Assembly: GCF_003258355.1 (NCBI RefSeq)
Contig: NZ_QKPO01000001.1
Span: 186,001 to 250,000, forward strand
Direction: 5' to 3'
Source: Confluentibacter sediminis
Lineage (GTDB): Bacteria; Bacteroidota; Bacteroidia; Flavobacteriales; Flavobacteriaceae
Length of the DNA: 64,000 bases
How positions within the stretch are numbered: the first letter of the stretch is position 1; every line of letters starts with the position of its first letter. A model generated the notes under the pieces. It was not told the DNA's origin. It ran no database searches and saw only the letters and a program-made list of their open reading frames with translations. Below, piece after piece: positions 42,530-51,646 of the stretch. Position numbers and translations under genes: made by a program.

Positions 42530-44192
42530 AGTCTATGTTTTTAATTTCACCTTTTTCTAATTGAATTATTTGTGAGCATTTAGATTTCCAACTAGCGTTG
42601 CCACTAACTACGATAAGTGCCCAAGGTCTGTCTGGATGTGATATATAATCTATAATAGCATTAGTTTCAGTTGGATTAAATCTGTCTAGGGCATCTTCTA
42701 GAATAAGTAATTTAGGTTTTTTTAAAATAGCTCTGGCTAAAATAATTTTTTTAGATACGGTATGAGACATCTGTTTTCCATCAGCATTTAAAATTGTTTG
42801 TAAGCCTTTAGTTTGTTCTTTTATAAAGTCCATGAGCCCAACTTTCTTTAAAACATCAAAAATGGCATCATCAGTTATGTTTGGGTTTCCAAAAGTTAAA
42901 TTTTCTTTTATGGAACCATCAAATGGTGATTCTTCCGTTAGCGACAAGCCTAATTCTGCGCGATAATGATTTAAATTTAAGCTGTTTAAGGATAGATTGT
43001 TAATATAAATATAGCCAGCGGTTGGTTCTGTAATACCAGCAATAAGACGCAATAGAGTAGATTTACCCGATCCACTTTCGCCTAAAATTAAAATTCTACT
43101 TTTTGAATTTATATTTAAAGATATATTATAAAGTATAGGGCTATCTCTATCTGCAACTCTATATGAAACCTCATTTAGTTCTATATTAATATCTCCTTTA
43201 AAAATTGGTTTTTCGCCTTTTTGGTCTTCTATGTCTTTATCAACTATTTCTCCTAATTTTTCAATAGATGTTAAAACATCATAGAAAGGTTCTAGCCCAA
43301 GAATCAGTTTTTCCACAGATGCAATGATTAATAAGATAATAATTTCTGCGGCTACAAATTGCCCAATATTCATCTGTTGATTTAGAACTAATGCTCCACC
43401 AATTAGTAGTAAACTTGCTGTAACAATTACTTTAAAACTAACCATTTGAATAAACTGCATCATTAAAACCTTGAAATGACTTTCTCTAGATTCTAAATAA
43501 TTAGATACCAAATAATCGTTTTTGCCTAATGCCAAGCTTGTATTTCCTGAAAGTTTAAAACTGGTAACACTTCGGGCAATTTCTTGAATCCAATGAGCAA
43601 CTTTGTATTTGTTTTTAGATTCCATTAAACTAGTCTCTAAACCTCTTTTGGCTGTAAATTTGAAAACTATGAATATCAGAAGAAGTAATAATATCCCAAA
43701 AATGATAAAAAAAGGATGATAAAACGATAACAATACTAATGCAAACAAAATTTGCAAAAGAGCCGTTGGTACATCAATAAGTATTTTAGATAACCCTTTT
43801 TGAATAGTTAAAGTATCGAAAAAGCGGTTTGCTAATTCTGGGGGATAGTAATTACGTAATTCTATTGTTTTAATTTTCGGGAATCTATAACTTAACTCAA
43901 AGGAAGAGCGTGTAAAAATACGTTGCTGTATGGTTTCAATAATACGCAGTTGCATGAGTTGTAAAGCTCCAGAGAAAGCGACACCCAGGGTTACCAAAAT
44001 CACGAGTACTATCCATGATGTGGATATTTGAGCACCTTGTATTAAATTAATAATTGTTTGAATTCCTAACGGAAGTGATAAGGCAACAATACCTGAGAAA
44101 ATTGCATAATAAAATATTTGTAGAATATCCCTTTTTTCTAATTTTATTAATCCAATTAAACGCTGCCAAGGTGTTGTTTTAGGTTCTCCCAT
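42522..44192 (-). CDS. ABC exporter half-transporter with degenerate ATPase motifs
   Basis: A 556-residue protein with six membrane helices (about 20-310) and a C-terminal ATPase domain. Walker A is intact (GESGSGKST). Other catalytic motifs are altered: the Q-loop region reads GLSLTEES, the LSGGQ signature reads MSHTV, Walker B ends LLILED-A instead of hDE, and the H-loop His is missing (VVSGNASW). No peptidase domain is present. I start at ATG 44192 (MGEPKTTPWQRL), 2 bases after the tetR stop; an earlier in-frame ATG (44261) lies inside tetR. ATP turnover may be impaired or regulated unusually. Confidence 0.88.
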   Translation of the reverse strand: MGEPKTTPWQRLIGLIKLEKRDILQIFYYAIFSGIVALSLPLGIQTIINLIQGAQISTSWIVLVILVTLGVAFSGALQLMQLRIIETIQQRIFTRSSFELSYRFPKIKTIELRNYYPPELANRFFDTLTIQKGLSKILIDVPTALLQILFALVLLSFYHPFFIIFGILLLLLIFIVFKFTAKRGLETSLMESKNKYKVAHWIQEIARSVTSFKLSGNTSLALGKNDYLVSNYLESRESHFKVLMMQFIQMVSFKVIVTASLLLIGGALVLNQQMNIGQFVAAEIIILLIIASVEKLILGLEPFYDVLTSIEKLGEIVDKDIEDQKGEKPIFKGDINIELNEVSYRVADRDSPILYNISLNINSKSRILILGESGSGKSTLLRLIAGITEPTAGYIYINNLSLNSLNLNHYRAELGLSLTEESPFDGSIKENLTFGNPNITDDAIFDVLKKVGLMDFIKEQTKGLQTILNADGKQMSHTVSKKIILARAILKKPKLLILEDALDRFNPTETNAIIDYISHPDRPWALIVVSGNASWKSKCSQIIQLEKGEIKNIDYA

Positions 44193-44194
44193 AA

Positions 44195-44869
44195 TTATAA
44201 TTTTAAAGTGTTTATGGCAAGATTTATAAAAAACACAGAAGGGGTTATATGTTGGTTGCAATTGGTTATTGATGCGAAATGATCCTTTAAAAAATGCTGA
44301 TGTAAACTACCTTCTATAATTGTGCTTGCTAAAGAAGATGCAAATTCATAATTTGGAGCAGCATTTAATATCATGTCCTTTATTCTTTCTACAATACGCT
44401 TATATATAATGAAATAGCCCTCCTTATTTTCTTGATCAACTTCTTTTGTTAAAAAGGATTTTGAATTTTCATTTATTATAATATTATTTAGGGCACCTTT
44501 ATTAATATGTGGAAAGATGATGTCTTCTTTAATGGTCCTACAAACAATTTCGATGGCTTTTATTAGCTTGTCTTTGTCATTAGAAATACTATGAGTTTCA
44601 AAAACTAATTGGTACTCTACCCATGCCCAATACCAAGAAGATATATATAAAAGTAGTTTGTGTTTACTCTCAAAATAGCGATAAATAGAACTTTCATTAG
44701 ATCCTATTTTTTCTCCTAATTTTTTAAATGTAAAAGAGTCAAAACCAATGTCATTAATTAAAATTATGCTATGCTCAATGATACGTTTTCCTAATATTGA
44801 AGATTCTGGATCTTTTACATAAATTTTTTCCGGTACCGCAATTTTTAAATTTGATAGTAAATTTTTCAT
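44195..44869 (-). CDS. TetR/AcrR family transcriptional regulator
   Basis: A 224-residue repressor with an N-terminal helix-turn-helix (about 25-70; FTFKKLGEKIGSNESSIYRY) and a helical ligand-binding domain. ATG 44869 is chosen because the longer frame (from 44911) would run into a 47-base palindrome that holds the promoter. First gene of the exporter operon, so it probably represses itself and the exporter until a ligand binds. Confidence 0.9.
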   Translation of the reverse strand: MKNLLSNLKIAVPEKIYVKDPESSILGKRIIEHSIILINDIGFDSFTFKKLGEKIGSNESSIYRYFESKHKLLLYISSWYWAWVEYQLVFETHSISNDKDKLIKAIEIVCRTIKEDIIFPHINKGALNNIIINENSKSFLTKEVDQENKEGYFIIYKRIVERIKDMILNAAPNYEFASSLASTIIEGSLHQHFLKDHFASITNCNQHITPSVFFINLAINTLKL

Positions 44870-44878
44870 AACTGAATA

Positions 44879-44925
44879 TTTTATTTTCAAATATAATAGT
44901 ATTACTATCATTTTTGAAAATAAAA
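44879..44925 (-). promoter_or_regulatory. TetR operator with embedded promoter
   Basis: Two 23-base arms (44879-44901 and 44903-44925) are complementary at 21 of 23 positions around a single central base. The left arm contains minus-strand -7 box TATATTTG (44895-44888), giving a start near 44881, 12 bases before the tetR ATG. A repressor bound here would cover the promoter. Confidence 0.78.
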
Positions 44926-45004
44926 ATATAATTTTATAATAAATTTAACTTTTAATTATTTTTTTCAATTTTTGAAATATTCTCTTAAATAAAGAAAAAA
45001 TTGA

Positions 45005-45706
45005 TTAATGGCAATCAATATTACTTGAAATAGTCTGGTTTATTGGAGCAGGGGATAGGTAAGGAATACCCAATCCCAAACCACGAAGAATAAATAACAA
45101 CCCTATTATAACAACAACAGCAGGAATCGCTCTTTGTATTTTTTGTCTGGCCTTACCTTTTAAAAAGTTGCTAAAATATATAGCACTAGTCATTAAAGGA
45201 ATAGTCCCTAAACCAAAAATTGCCATATACAAACTGCCACCTAATGCATTCCCACTGGTAATGGCAGCAAAAACAGCCATATAAACCAATCCACAAGGTA
45301 AAAAACCATTTAAAAACCCAATCGTTAAAAAGGTTTCTGGTGTTTTTCTTTTTAAGGCTAATCCTAAGGCCGATTTAATTTTAGAAATTATTTTCAAAAC
45401 AGGTTTAGAAAAGTTGTATTTACTGAATGTTTTAAAAGGAATCAATATAACAATAATCATTAACAACCCAATAATAATAGATAACTGTTGTTGAAACCCA
45501 AAAAGATATAGGCTTTTTCCAATAAGCCCAAAGGCAAATCCAATAATGCTATAAGCTAGAAGCCTTCCTAAATGATAAAGTGAGATTTGTAATATTTTTG
45601 CATACGTATTTGTTCTGGTAACGGGAAGCATAAAAGCAATAGGGCCACACATACCCACACAATGAAAGCTTCCTAATAAACCAAATACAAATGCAGATAG
45701 TAGCAT
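45005..45706 (-). CDS. TauE/SafE-type six-helix membrane protein linked to cbb3 maturation
   Basis: A 233-residue polytopic protein beginning with FHCVGMCGPIAFMLP, the GMCGP motif of the sulfite exporter TauE/SafE-like (DsbD-related) family often found at the end of cco loci. The paired Cys near the first helix could handle copper or thiols during oxidase assembly. It is the last gene of the cbb3 locus and starts 2 bases after ccoH. Confidence 0.85.
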   Translation of the reverse strand: MLLSAFVFGLLGSFHCVGMCGPIAFMLPVTRTNTYAKILQISLYHLGRLLAYSIIGFAFGLIGKSLYLFGFQQQLSIIIGLLMIIVILIPFKTFSKYNFSKPVLKIISKIKSALGLALKRKTPETFLTIGFLNGFLPCGLVYMAVFAAITSGNALGGSLYMAIFGLGTIPLMTSAIYFSNFLKGKARQKIQRAIPAVVVIIGLLFILRGLGLGIPYLSPAPINQTISSNIDCH

Positions 45707-45708
45707 GT

Positions 45709-46155
45709 TTAATAATTTATGGATTCTTGGAATAAATAAGATTGTCCATTATATTGCCAATCTATTTTTATGTTCCAGCGACCATCTACCAAACGATTGT
45801 TAGGTATGAGCAAAAAGGGTTTAGATAATGATATAATAGTATCAAAATCTAAGTGTTTGTTAGATGGTCTGTATAGGAACACATGTCCAGTTATTTTTTT
45901 TACATCAAAGCTTTTTGGGAATTCAATTAGTAAACCTTCAGCAGTTAATTTGTAACTAATGTTCTCCTCAAGCTTTTTTGCGCTATTCAATTTATCAATA
46001 TTACTTTGGTATGCCAGTTCATCTTTGTAATAGTCTTCGGTAACCAAATCATATTCATATTTATCATTCACATTCAACGTAATTATAAAATACATAATAA
46101 AGCTTATAAATCCTATGAATGCTAGTACGATACTTGTTCCCCAATTTACTTTCAT
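45709..46155 (-). CDS. ccoH: FixH family protein (CcoH)
   Basis: A 148-residue protein with one N-terminal membrane helix (about 8-28) and a periplasmic domain (DGRWNIKIDWQYNGQSYLFQE near the end), matching FixH/CcoH, an assembly factor that stays associated with cbb3 oxidase. The acidic EDYYKDELAYQSNIDKL segment is typical. It lies 200 bases downstream of ccoG, the largest gap in the locus apart from the one upstream of ccoS. Confidence 0.88.
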   Translation of the reverse strand: MKVNWGTSIVLAFIGFISFIMYFIITLNVNDKYEYDLVTEDYYKDELAYQSNIDKLNSAKKLEENISYKLTAEGLLIEFPKSFDVKKITGHVFLYRPSNKHLDFDTIISLSKPFLLIPNNRLVDGRWNIKIDWQYNGQSYLFQESINY

Positions 46156-46163
46156 AATCTTAT

Positions 46164-46185
46164 CATTCCTACGTAGGCAGGAATC
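46164..46185. repeat. short palindromic intergenic repeat
   Basis: ATTCCT (46165-46170), loop ACGTAGGC, AGGAAT (46179-46184), followed on the plus strand by CTTTTT. The word CATTCCT...AGGAATC is of a type I associate with dispersed repeats in flavobacterial genomes. It sits in the ccoG-ccoH gap; no plus-strand gene ends here, so a terminator role is doubtful. Confidence 0.45.
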
Positions 46186-46355
46186 TTTTTAGTTAATATT
46201 CATTTTACTTTTATAGCATTTTGAAATAAATGTCTTATTTGCTATGGTCATCTTCTTCATTGAAATAGATTATGCTAAGTTCTATTTTTTCATAACAACA
46301 ATTATGTCCAACTTTTAAATATAACATACAAACCCCAGCAACCCAAAACCAACAA

Positions 46356-47780
46356 CTATCTATAACTTCTAGGGCCTAAAAAATTGGCGGTGGTTGTTTC
46401 AATAAGTTTATCGCCAGCATATACACCAATTTTAATTTTATTTCTATCACCCGATAGGGCGGCATTATTAATTTCAACAAACAAGGTGCCTTCCGAAATT
46501 TCTTGACCTGGCACATTAAAACGATTGGTTGTTGATACCAATTTTAAAACGCCTTTGTGTGACATTAATTCAAAATGTACATCATTAATAGTGCTCGTTG
46601 TTTTATTTACTAATTTATAGGTAAATACGTTGCTTATTATATTATTTGCTTTATGTTCGTATAATTGCCCTGGAAGTCTTAAAATAGTAGCTTCTAAGTC
46701 GTTTCTTAAAAATAACATACCTGTTAGTAAACCAATTAAAATGGTAAGAACGGCTATGTAACCTTTCATTCTTGCTGTTAATTTAAAAGGCGTTTTTTTC
46801 TCGATATTATCTTCACTAGCATATCTAATTAATCCTTTTGGAAGATTGACACTTTCCATAATGGAATCACATTCATCAATACAAGCGGTGCAGTTAACAC
46901 ATTCTAGCTGTGTACCGTTTCTAATATCTATTCCCGTAGGGCACACATGCACGCATTGAAAACAATCAATACAATCACCATATCCTAGTGCCTGTCTATC
47001 TTCATTTTTTTTGATTTTTTTTCTGCCATGTTCACCTTCACCACGTTTATGGTCGTATGCTACCACAATAGATTTGTTATCTAACAGAACGCCTTGTAGT
47101 CTACCATAAGGACACGCAATAATACATACCTGTTCTCTAAACCACGCAAACACAAAGTAAAAAACTGCTGTAAAAATGAGTAACGATATGAGGGTACTTA
47201 TATGGTTAAGTGGGCTGTCCGTTATATAACTAATCAGTTTGTCACTCCCAATCAAGTAAGCTAAAAACACGTTGGCAATTACAAAAGAAATAAAAAGGAA
47301 AATAATTAATTTTAATCCTTTTTTTCTTATTTTTTCCGCATTCCAAGGTTGTTTGGATAGGCGGATTTGTTTCCCTCTATCGCCTTCAATCCAATATTCA
47401 ATTCGTCGAAAAACCATTTCCATGAATATGGTTTGCGGACAAATCCAGCCACAAAAAATGCGTCCGAAAGCCACAGTAAACAAGGTGATGAACACAACAC
47501 CAATAATCATGGAAATGACAAATAAGAAAAAATCTTGTGGCCAAAATGGAAAACCAAAAATATTAAAGCGGCGTTCTAAAACATTAAACATTAAAAATTG
47601 ATTGCCATTTATTTTTATAAACGGTGCCGCTAGTAAAAATATTAACAGGACATAGCTTACTAACTTTCTGTATTTATAGAATTTACCGCTTGGTTTTTTA
47701 GGAAATACCCAAGCACGTTTGCCTTCACTGGTAACGGTACCAATGGAATCTCTAAATAGTTCGTTTTCTGGTGTTTCCAA
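46356..47780 (-). CDS. ccoG: cytochrome c oxidase accessory protein CcoG
   Basis: A 474-residue polytopic ferredoxin-like protein, with two [4Fe-4S] motifs in GDCIDCFQCVHVCPTGIDI and CVNCTACIDECDSIM. A CGWICPQTIF motif lies in the membrane part and CIIACPYGRLQG follows. The C-terminus is an Ig-like periplasmic domain. RdxA/CcoG proteins reduce copper for cbb3 assembly. A repeat element (47805-47909) separates it from ccoP. Confidence 0.94.
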   Translation of the reverse strand: METPENELFRDSIGTVTSEGKRAWVFPKKPSGKFYKYRKLVSYVLLIFLLAAPFIKINGNQFLMFNVLERRFNIFGFPFWPQDFFLFVISMIIGVVFITLFTVAFGRIFCGWICPQTIFMEMVFRRIEYWIEGDRGKQIRLSKQPWNAEKIRKKGLKLIIFLFISFVIANVFLAYLIGSDKLISYITDSPLNHISTLISLLIFTAVFYFVFAWFREQVCIIACPYGRLQGVLLDNKSIVVAYDHKRGEGEHGRKKIKKNEDRQALGYGDCIDCFQCVHVCPTGIDIRNGTQLECVNCTACIDECDSIMESVNLPKGLIRYASEDNIEKKTPFKLTARMKGYIAVLTILIGLLTGMLFLRNDLEATILRLPGQLYEHKANNIISNVFTYKLVNKTTSTINDVHFELMSHKGVLKLVSTTNRFNVPGQEISEGTLFVEINNAALSGDRNKIKIGVYAGDKLIETTTANFLGPRSYR

Positions 47781-47804
47781 TTTTTTTTTTGTTTTCTAAG
47801 TTGT

Positions 47805-47909
47805 TGTCATGTCGAGTGAAACTTTCATTTTCTGAAAATTCAGCATCGAAGCATTTTAAATCTGCCCTCCATCCCTTCCGATAGAAACATCGGAACACTC
47901 GAACTGACA
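47805..47909. repeat. 105-base inverted-repeat element between ccoP and ccoG
   Basis: The ends, TGTCATGTCGAGTG (47805-47818) and CACTCGAACTGACA (47896-47909), are inverted repeats matching at 12 of 14 positions. An internal hairpin CCGAT-AGAAAC-ATCGG lies near 47878-47893. This looks like a small palindromic or MITE-like repeat. It would be transcribed in the cco operon and form a stem. Confidence 0.6.
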
Positions 47910-47911
47910 CC

Positions 47912-48850
47912 CTACTGATTAGTCACTACTTGTTGTATCGAATCTGTTTTGATTTGATTTGGGATTTCTTCTGAAGTGTCTTCACCCCAAAGATCACCTT
48001 GTGGTTCTTTTGGATTTGCTGGTGTTGTCCCTTGAAGGCTCAAAACATAACTAGCTACTTGTGCAATTTGAGCTGGTTTTAATTGGGTTTTCCAAGCTAT
48101 CATACCTTTGCCAGAACGACCGCCTTCAGAGATAGTGTGAAATACATTTTTGATATCGCCACCAATAATCCAGTATTTATCAGTTAAATTGGGACCAATA
48201 CCACCACCTCCATCAATCATATGGCAAGCAACACAAGTGGTTTCAAAAATGGCTTTTCCAGCGTTTAAATCTGCAGCATCTGTAAGTAGGGTTACTGTAT
48301 TGGCATCTACTAAATCTTTAGCTGTTTTTAAGTATTCTTCGTGTTCTTTTTCTGCTTTAGCTATGTCACTTTTTAATTCTTCGTATTGATTGTCTCCATT
48401 GAATACATGAAATCTTAAAAGATAAACAGCGGCAAAAATGATTGAAATATAAAAACCATACAGCCACCAAGGTGGTAAAGCATTGTCTAATTCTTTTATA
48501 CCATCATAATTATGGTCTAAAATAATCTCGCTTTCCTCTTCAATTGGTTTGGCGCCCAAAAGTTTTTTATAGATTTTTTTTATCCATGTAAATTGGTATG
48601 CTTTATTTTTTTCGGCTAAAAAGCGTGCTTTTGCGTCTTCATCTAACTTAAACAGCATGATATTTTCTAAAGCACCAACGATGGCTTCTATGGCAATTAT
48701 GATAAGAAGCACTAAAAAAAGAAATAACAAAACGGCTGGATATACTATAAATGCTGGTTTGTCTCCAGAATCGATAACATATTCTGTTAATCCGAAAATG
48801 ATAAAGAATACAACAGGAACGCGTATCCAAGATGGTATTAAATGTCTCAT
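47912..48850 (-). CDS. ccoP: cbb3 oxidase monohaem subunit CcoP
   Basis: A 312-residue subunit with two N-terminal membrane helices (about 8-60), a third helix (about 130-150) and one cytochrome c domain (CVACHMIDGGGGIGPNLTDKYW; axial Met in GKGMIAWKTQL). Proteobacterial CcoP has two c haems; only one CxxCH is present here. It should carry electrons to the CcoNO core. Its start overlaps ccoQ by 4 bases. Confidence 0.92.
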   Translation of the reverse strand: MRHLIPSWIRVPVVFFIIFGLTEYVIDSGDKPAFIVYPAVLLFLFLVLLIIIAIEAIVGALENIMLFKLDEDAKARFLAEKNKAYQFTWIKKIYKKLLGAKPIEEESEIILDHNYDGIKELDNALPPWWLYGFYISIIFAAVYLLRFHVFNGDNQYEELKSDIAKAEKEHEEYLKTAKDLVDANTVTLLTDAADLNAGKAIFETTCVACHMIDGGGGIGPNLTDKYWIIGGDIKNVFHTISEGGRSGKGMIAWKTQLKPAQIAQVASYVLSLQGTTPANPKEPQGDLWGEDTSEEIPNQIKTDSIQQVVTNQ

Positions 48851-49032
48851 AGCTCTGTGTCGTTTTGGTTATCTAATGGAATATGACTTACAGTATTGAT
48901 GTAGTCTTTTTTAGCTGTAAATACCCATAAAAAAAGTATAACAAAAAAGCTAAAGAAGATAAGAAGGGAAATGATAGGGTAAATCTCTATACCCGTTATG
49001 CTTTCCATATGACCTTTTACAAATTTTAACAT
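48847..49032 (-). CDS. ccoQ: cbb3 oxidase small subunit CcoQ
   Basis: A 61-residue protein with one membrane helix (about 16-40, IYPIISLLIFFSFFVILFLW) followed by FTAKKDYINTVSHIPL, the usual CcoQ/FixQ layout. It may stabilise the CcoP-CcoNO interaction. It overlaps ccoP by 4 bases (ATGA) and follows the fused ccoNO gene after a 101-base gap containing a hairpin. Confidence 0.85.
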   Translation of the reverse strand: MLKFVKGHMESITGIEIYPIISLLIFFSFFVILFLWVFTAKKDYINTVSHIPLDNQNDTEL

Positions 49033-49076
49033 GATGTTTTTGGATTTTGGTTAATGGTTTTTGGTTGATGGTTGTT

Positions 49077-49128
49077 AGCTTGTGATTGTTAGTTTTTGAT
49101 TTTTGCCCTTAACTATCAATCACAAGCC
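49077..49128 (-). repeat. intercistronic hairpin between ccoNO and ccoQ
   Basis: AGCTTGTGATTGTTAGTT (49077-49094) pairs with AACTATCAATCACAAGCC (49111-49128) at 16 of 18 positions around a 16-base loop. Surrounding TTGATGG/CCATCA words extend the symmetry loosely. In the cco mRNA it could protect the ccoNO end or set the relative level of distal genes. Confidence 0.55.
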
Positions 49129-49133
49129 ATCAG

Positions 49134-51314
49134 CTATTTTAATGTTTCTACTTTTATATCGGTTCCTAAGCGTTGCAAATAGGCGATAACGGCAGTTATT
49201 TCTCTGTTTTTCATTTCAGTAAATGGCTCTCCGTTTTCTTTAGCATATTTTTTATCAGCTTCATAAGTTTTAGCAAAGTCTGGGTCTGAATGAAGATTTT
49301 CTTCAATAAGTGCTCCTTGCTCTAGCATATTTTTCTGAGCATTGGTGATATCTTCTTCAGAATATGGGACTCCTAAAGAAACCATGGCTCTCATTTTGGT
49401 TTCTGTTAACGATTTATCCAATTCATTTTTAATCAGCCAAGGATAACGAGGCATGATAGAACCTGAAGAGGTGCTTTGCGGATCGTATAAATGGTTGAAG
49501 TGCCAATTATCAGAATATTTCTTTCCTACTCTGTGTAAATCTGGTCCTGTACGTTTACTTCCCCATAAGAACGGATGGTCATACACATATTCACCTGCTT
49601 TTGAGTATTCTCCGTAACGTTCCACTTCACTTCTAAATGGACGAATCATTTGCGAATGGCAGCCTACACAACCCTCACGTATATAAATGTCTCGACCTTC
49701 CAACTCTAAAGGCGTATATGGTTTGACGCTTGCTATGGTTGGAATATTGGATTTTACCATAATGGTTGGTACAATTTGAATGATACCACCAATTAAAATA
49801 GCTAATGTGGCTAAAAGTGTTAGTTGAACGGGTCTGCGCTCTAACCAAGAGTGCCAACCTTCTCCAGAAGTACGTTTCTTTGTAACACGTTCTAGGGCAG
49901 TGGCTTCTGCTAATTCATCTTCAACTTTGCTGCCTTGTTTAATGGTCATGATGACATTAAAAACCAAGATAAGCAGACCTGTAATGAATAATGTACCGCC
50001 GATAGCACGCATCCAGTACATAGGCATAATTTCAGTAACGGTTTCTAAAAAGTTTCCATAAGTTAAAGTGCCATCTGGATTAAATTGTTTCCACATACTA
50101 GCTTGTGTAAATCCTGCAACATACATAGGTAAAGCATACATGATGATACCTAAGGTGCCAATCCAGAAATGTAAATTTGCTAGAGCTATGGAATATAGTT
50201 TGGTTTTAAATAATTTTGGAATTAGGAAATATATCATACCAAAAGTCAAGAACCCATTCCAAGCTAAAGCACCAACATGTACATGGGCAATAATCCAATC
50301 GGTAAAATGCGCAATAGCATTTACGTTTTTAAGCGATAGTGTTGGACCCTCAAATGTTGCCATACCATAACCAGTAATAGCTACTACCATAAATTTTAAA
50401 ACAGGATCGGTTCTTACTTTATCCCATGCCCCACGAAGTGTTAACAATCCGTTTATCATACCACCCCAAGATGGCATTAATAGCATAACAGAAAATGCAA
50501 CACCAAGGTTTTGTGCCCATTCTGGCAATGCAGTATATAATAAATGGTGGGGGCCAGCCCAGATATAGATGAAAATTAGGGACCAAAAATGCACAATAGA
50601 TAATCGATAAGAATATATAGGTCTGTTGGCTGCCTTTGGTACAAAGTAGTACATCAATCCTAAAAAGGGTGTCGTTAAAAAGAATGCCACCGCATTATGT
50701 CCATACCACCATTGTACCAACGCATCTTGTACACCTGCATAAACGGAATAACTTTTTAAAGCACTTACAGGAAGTTCTAAACTATTGAAAATATGTAAAA
50801 CAGCAACGGTTACAAACGTGGCAATGTAAAACCAAATAGCAACATATAAATGGCGTTGTCTTCTTTTTATGATAGTACCAATTAAGTTCCATCCGAAAAC
50901 AACCCAAACTAAAGCAATAGCTATATCGATAGGCCATTCTAATTCGGCATATTCCTTAGATGATGTATAGCCTAAAGGAAGTGTAACGGCTGCAGCAACA
51001 ATAATAAGCTGCCACCCCCAGAAGTTAATTTTACTTAATACGTCACTAAACATTCTAGCTTTCAATAAGCGTTGTGAAGAATAGTAAATCCCCGCAAAAA
51101 TGGCGTTACCAACAAATGCAAAAATAACGGCATTGGTATGCAATGGTCTTAAACGACCAAAACTTAACCATGAAATTCCGTCTGTTAAGTTTGGGAATAA
51201 AAACATAAAAGCAAGTAGAATACCTACAAGCATGCCCACAACACCCCAAAGCATAGTGGCATATAAGAAATTTTTAACGATTTTATTATCGTAATGAAAC
51301 TGTTGCATTTCCAT
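49134..51314 (-). CDS. ccoNO: cbb3 oxidase fused subunit I/II (CcoN-CcoO)
   Basis: A 726-residue fusion. Residues 1 to about 490 are the haem-copper CcoN with its metal-binding histidines ([62 protein letters not shown]). From about 500 follows a membrane anchor and the monohaem CcoO domain ([33 protein letters not shown]). It reduces oxygen to water with high affinity and pumps protons. CcoN-O fusion is usual in Bacteroidota. It starts 11 bases downstream of ccoS. Confidence 0.95.
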   Translation of the reverse strand: MEMQQFHYDNKIVKNFLYATMLWGVVGMLVGILLAFMFLFPNLTDGISWLSFGRLRPLHTNAVIFAFVGNAIFAGIYYSSQRLLKARMFSDVLSKINFWGWQLIIVAAAVTLPLGYTSSKEYAELEWPIDIAIALVWVVFGWNLIGTIIKRRQRHLYVAIWFYIATFVTVAVLHIFNSLELPVSALKSYSVYAGVQDALVQWWYGHNAVAFFLTTPFLGLMYYFVPKAANRPIYSYRLSIVHFWSLIFIYIWAGPHHLLYTALPEWAQNLGVAFSVMLLMPSWGGMINGLLTLRGAWDKVRTDPVLKFMVVAITGYGMATFEGPTLSLKNVNAIAHFTDWIIAHVHVGALAWNGFLTFGMIYFLIPKLFKTKLYSIALANLHFWIGTLGIIMYALPMYVAGFTQASMWKQFNPDGTLTYGNFLETVTEIMPMYWMRAIGGTLFITGLLILVFNVIMTIKQGSKVEDELAEATALERVTKKRTSGEGWHSWLERRPVQLTLLATLAILIGGIIQIVPTIMVKSNIPTIASVKPYTPLELEGRDIYIREGCVGCHSQMIRPFRSEVERYGEYSKAGEYVYDHPFLWGSKRTGPDLHRVGKKYSDNWHFNHLYDPQSTSSGSIMPRYPWLIKNELDKSLTETKMRAMVSLGVPYSEEDITNAQKNMLEQGALIEENLHSDPDFAKTYEADKKYAKENGEPFTEMKNREITAVIAYLQRLGTDIKVETLK

Positions 51315-51325
51315 AGTTATAGTAA

Positions 51326-51511
51326 TTAATCTTTTTTGGTTAGTAATGTTTTTTTAGGTTTCTCTTTAATCAATTCATCTTCAAATAGCATGCGAACCGA
51401 TGGCGTGTAACTATCGTCAAATTGTCCTTTTTTTATAGCTATTATAAAAGCGATAAAAAAAATGATAGCCACAATAATGCTTATCGTTAATAAAACATAA
51501 ATAACACTCAT
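51326..51511 (-). CDS. ccoS: cbb3 oxidase assembly protein CcoS
   Basis: A 61-residue protein with one N-terminal membrane helix (residues 4-27) and the CcoS motif [19 protein letters not shown]. CcoS is needed for cofactor insertion into CcoN. It is the first gene of the ccoS-NO-Q-P transcript, directly behind a promoter with an Fnr-like site. Confidence 0.92.
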   Translation of the reverse strand: MSVIYVLLTISIIVAIIFFIAFIIAIKKGQFDDSYTPSVRMLFEDELIKEKPKKTLLTKKD

Positions 51512-51531
51512 ACCTACTTGAAGTTATGGTT

Positions 51532-51575
51532 CAAAAATATCTCTATCTGTTTTTGTAAAAAATGACATTTGTCAT
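51532..51575 (-). promoter_or_regulatory. Fnr/Crp-like site and -7 box of ccoS-NO-Q-P
   Basis: ATGAC-ATTT-GTCAT (51562-51575), a perfect palindrome, lies upstream on the minus strand of -7 box TATTTTTG (51539-51532). The centre (51568.5) is 29.5 bases from the first base of the box, identical to hemN. Expected start about 51525, leader about 14 bases. Confidence 0.75.
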
Positions 51576-51646
51576 ATTTGGTAATATTCTTTTCTTTGTC
51601 ATGAATTCACTAATTTTTTTATTATATATGGAATTCGTGTGGTTGT

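Noticed and set aside
42522-44192. Bacteriocin-type peptidase ABC exporter
   Set aside because: No N-terminal C39 peptidase domain and no small Gly-Gly leader gene nearby.
46165-46190. ATTCCT hairpin followed by T-run as a terminator
   Set aside because: The T-run is on the plus strand where no gene ends; listed as a repeat only.
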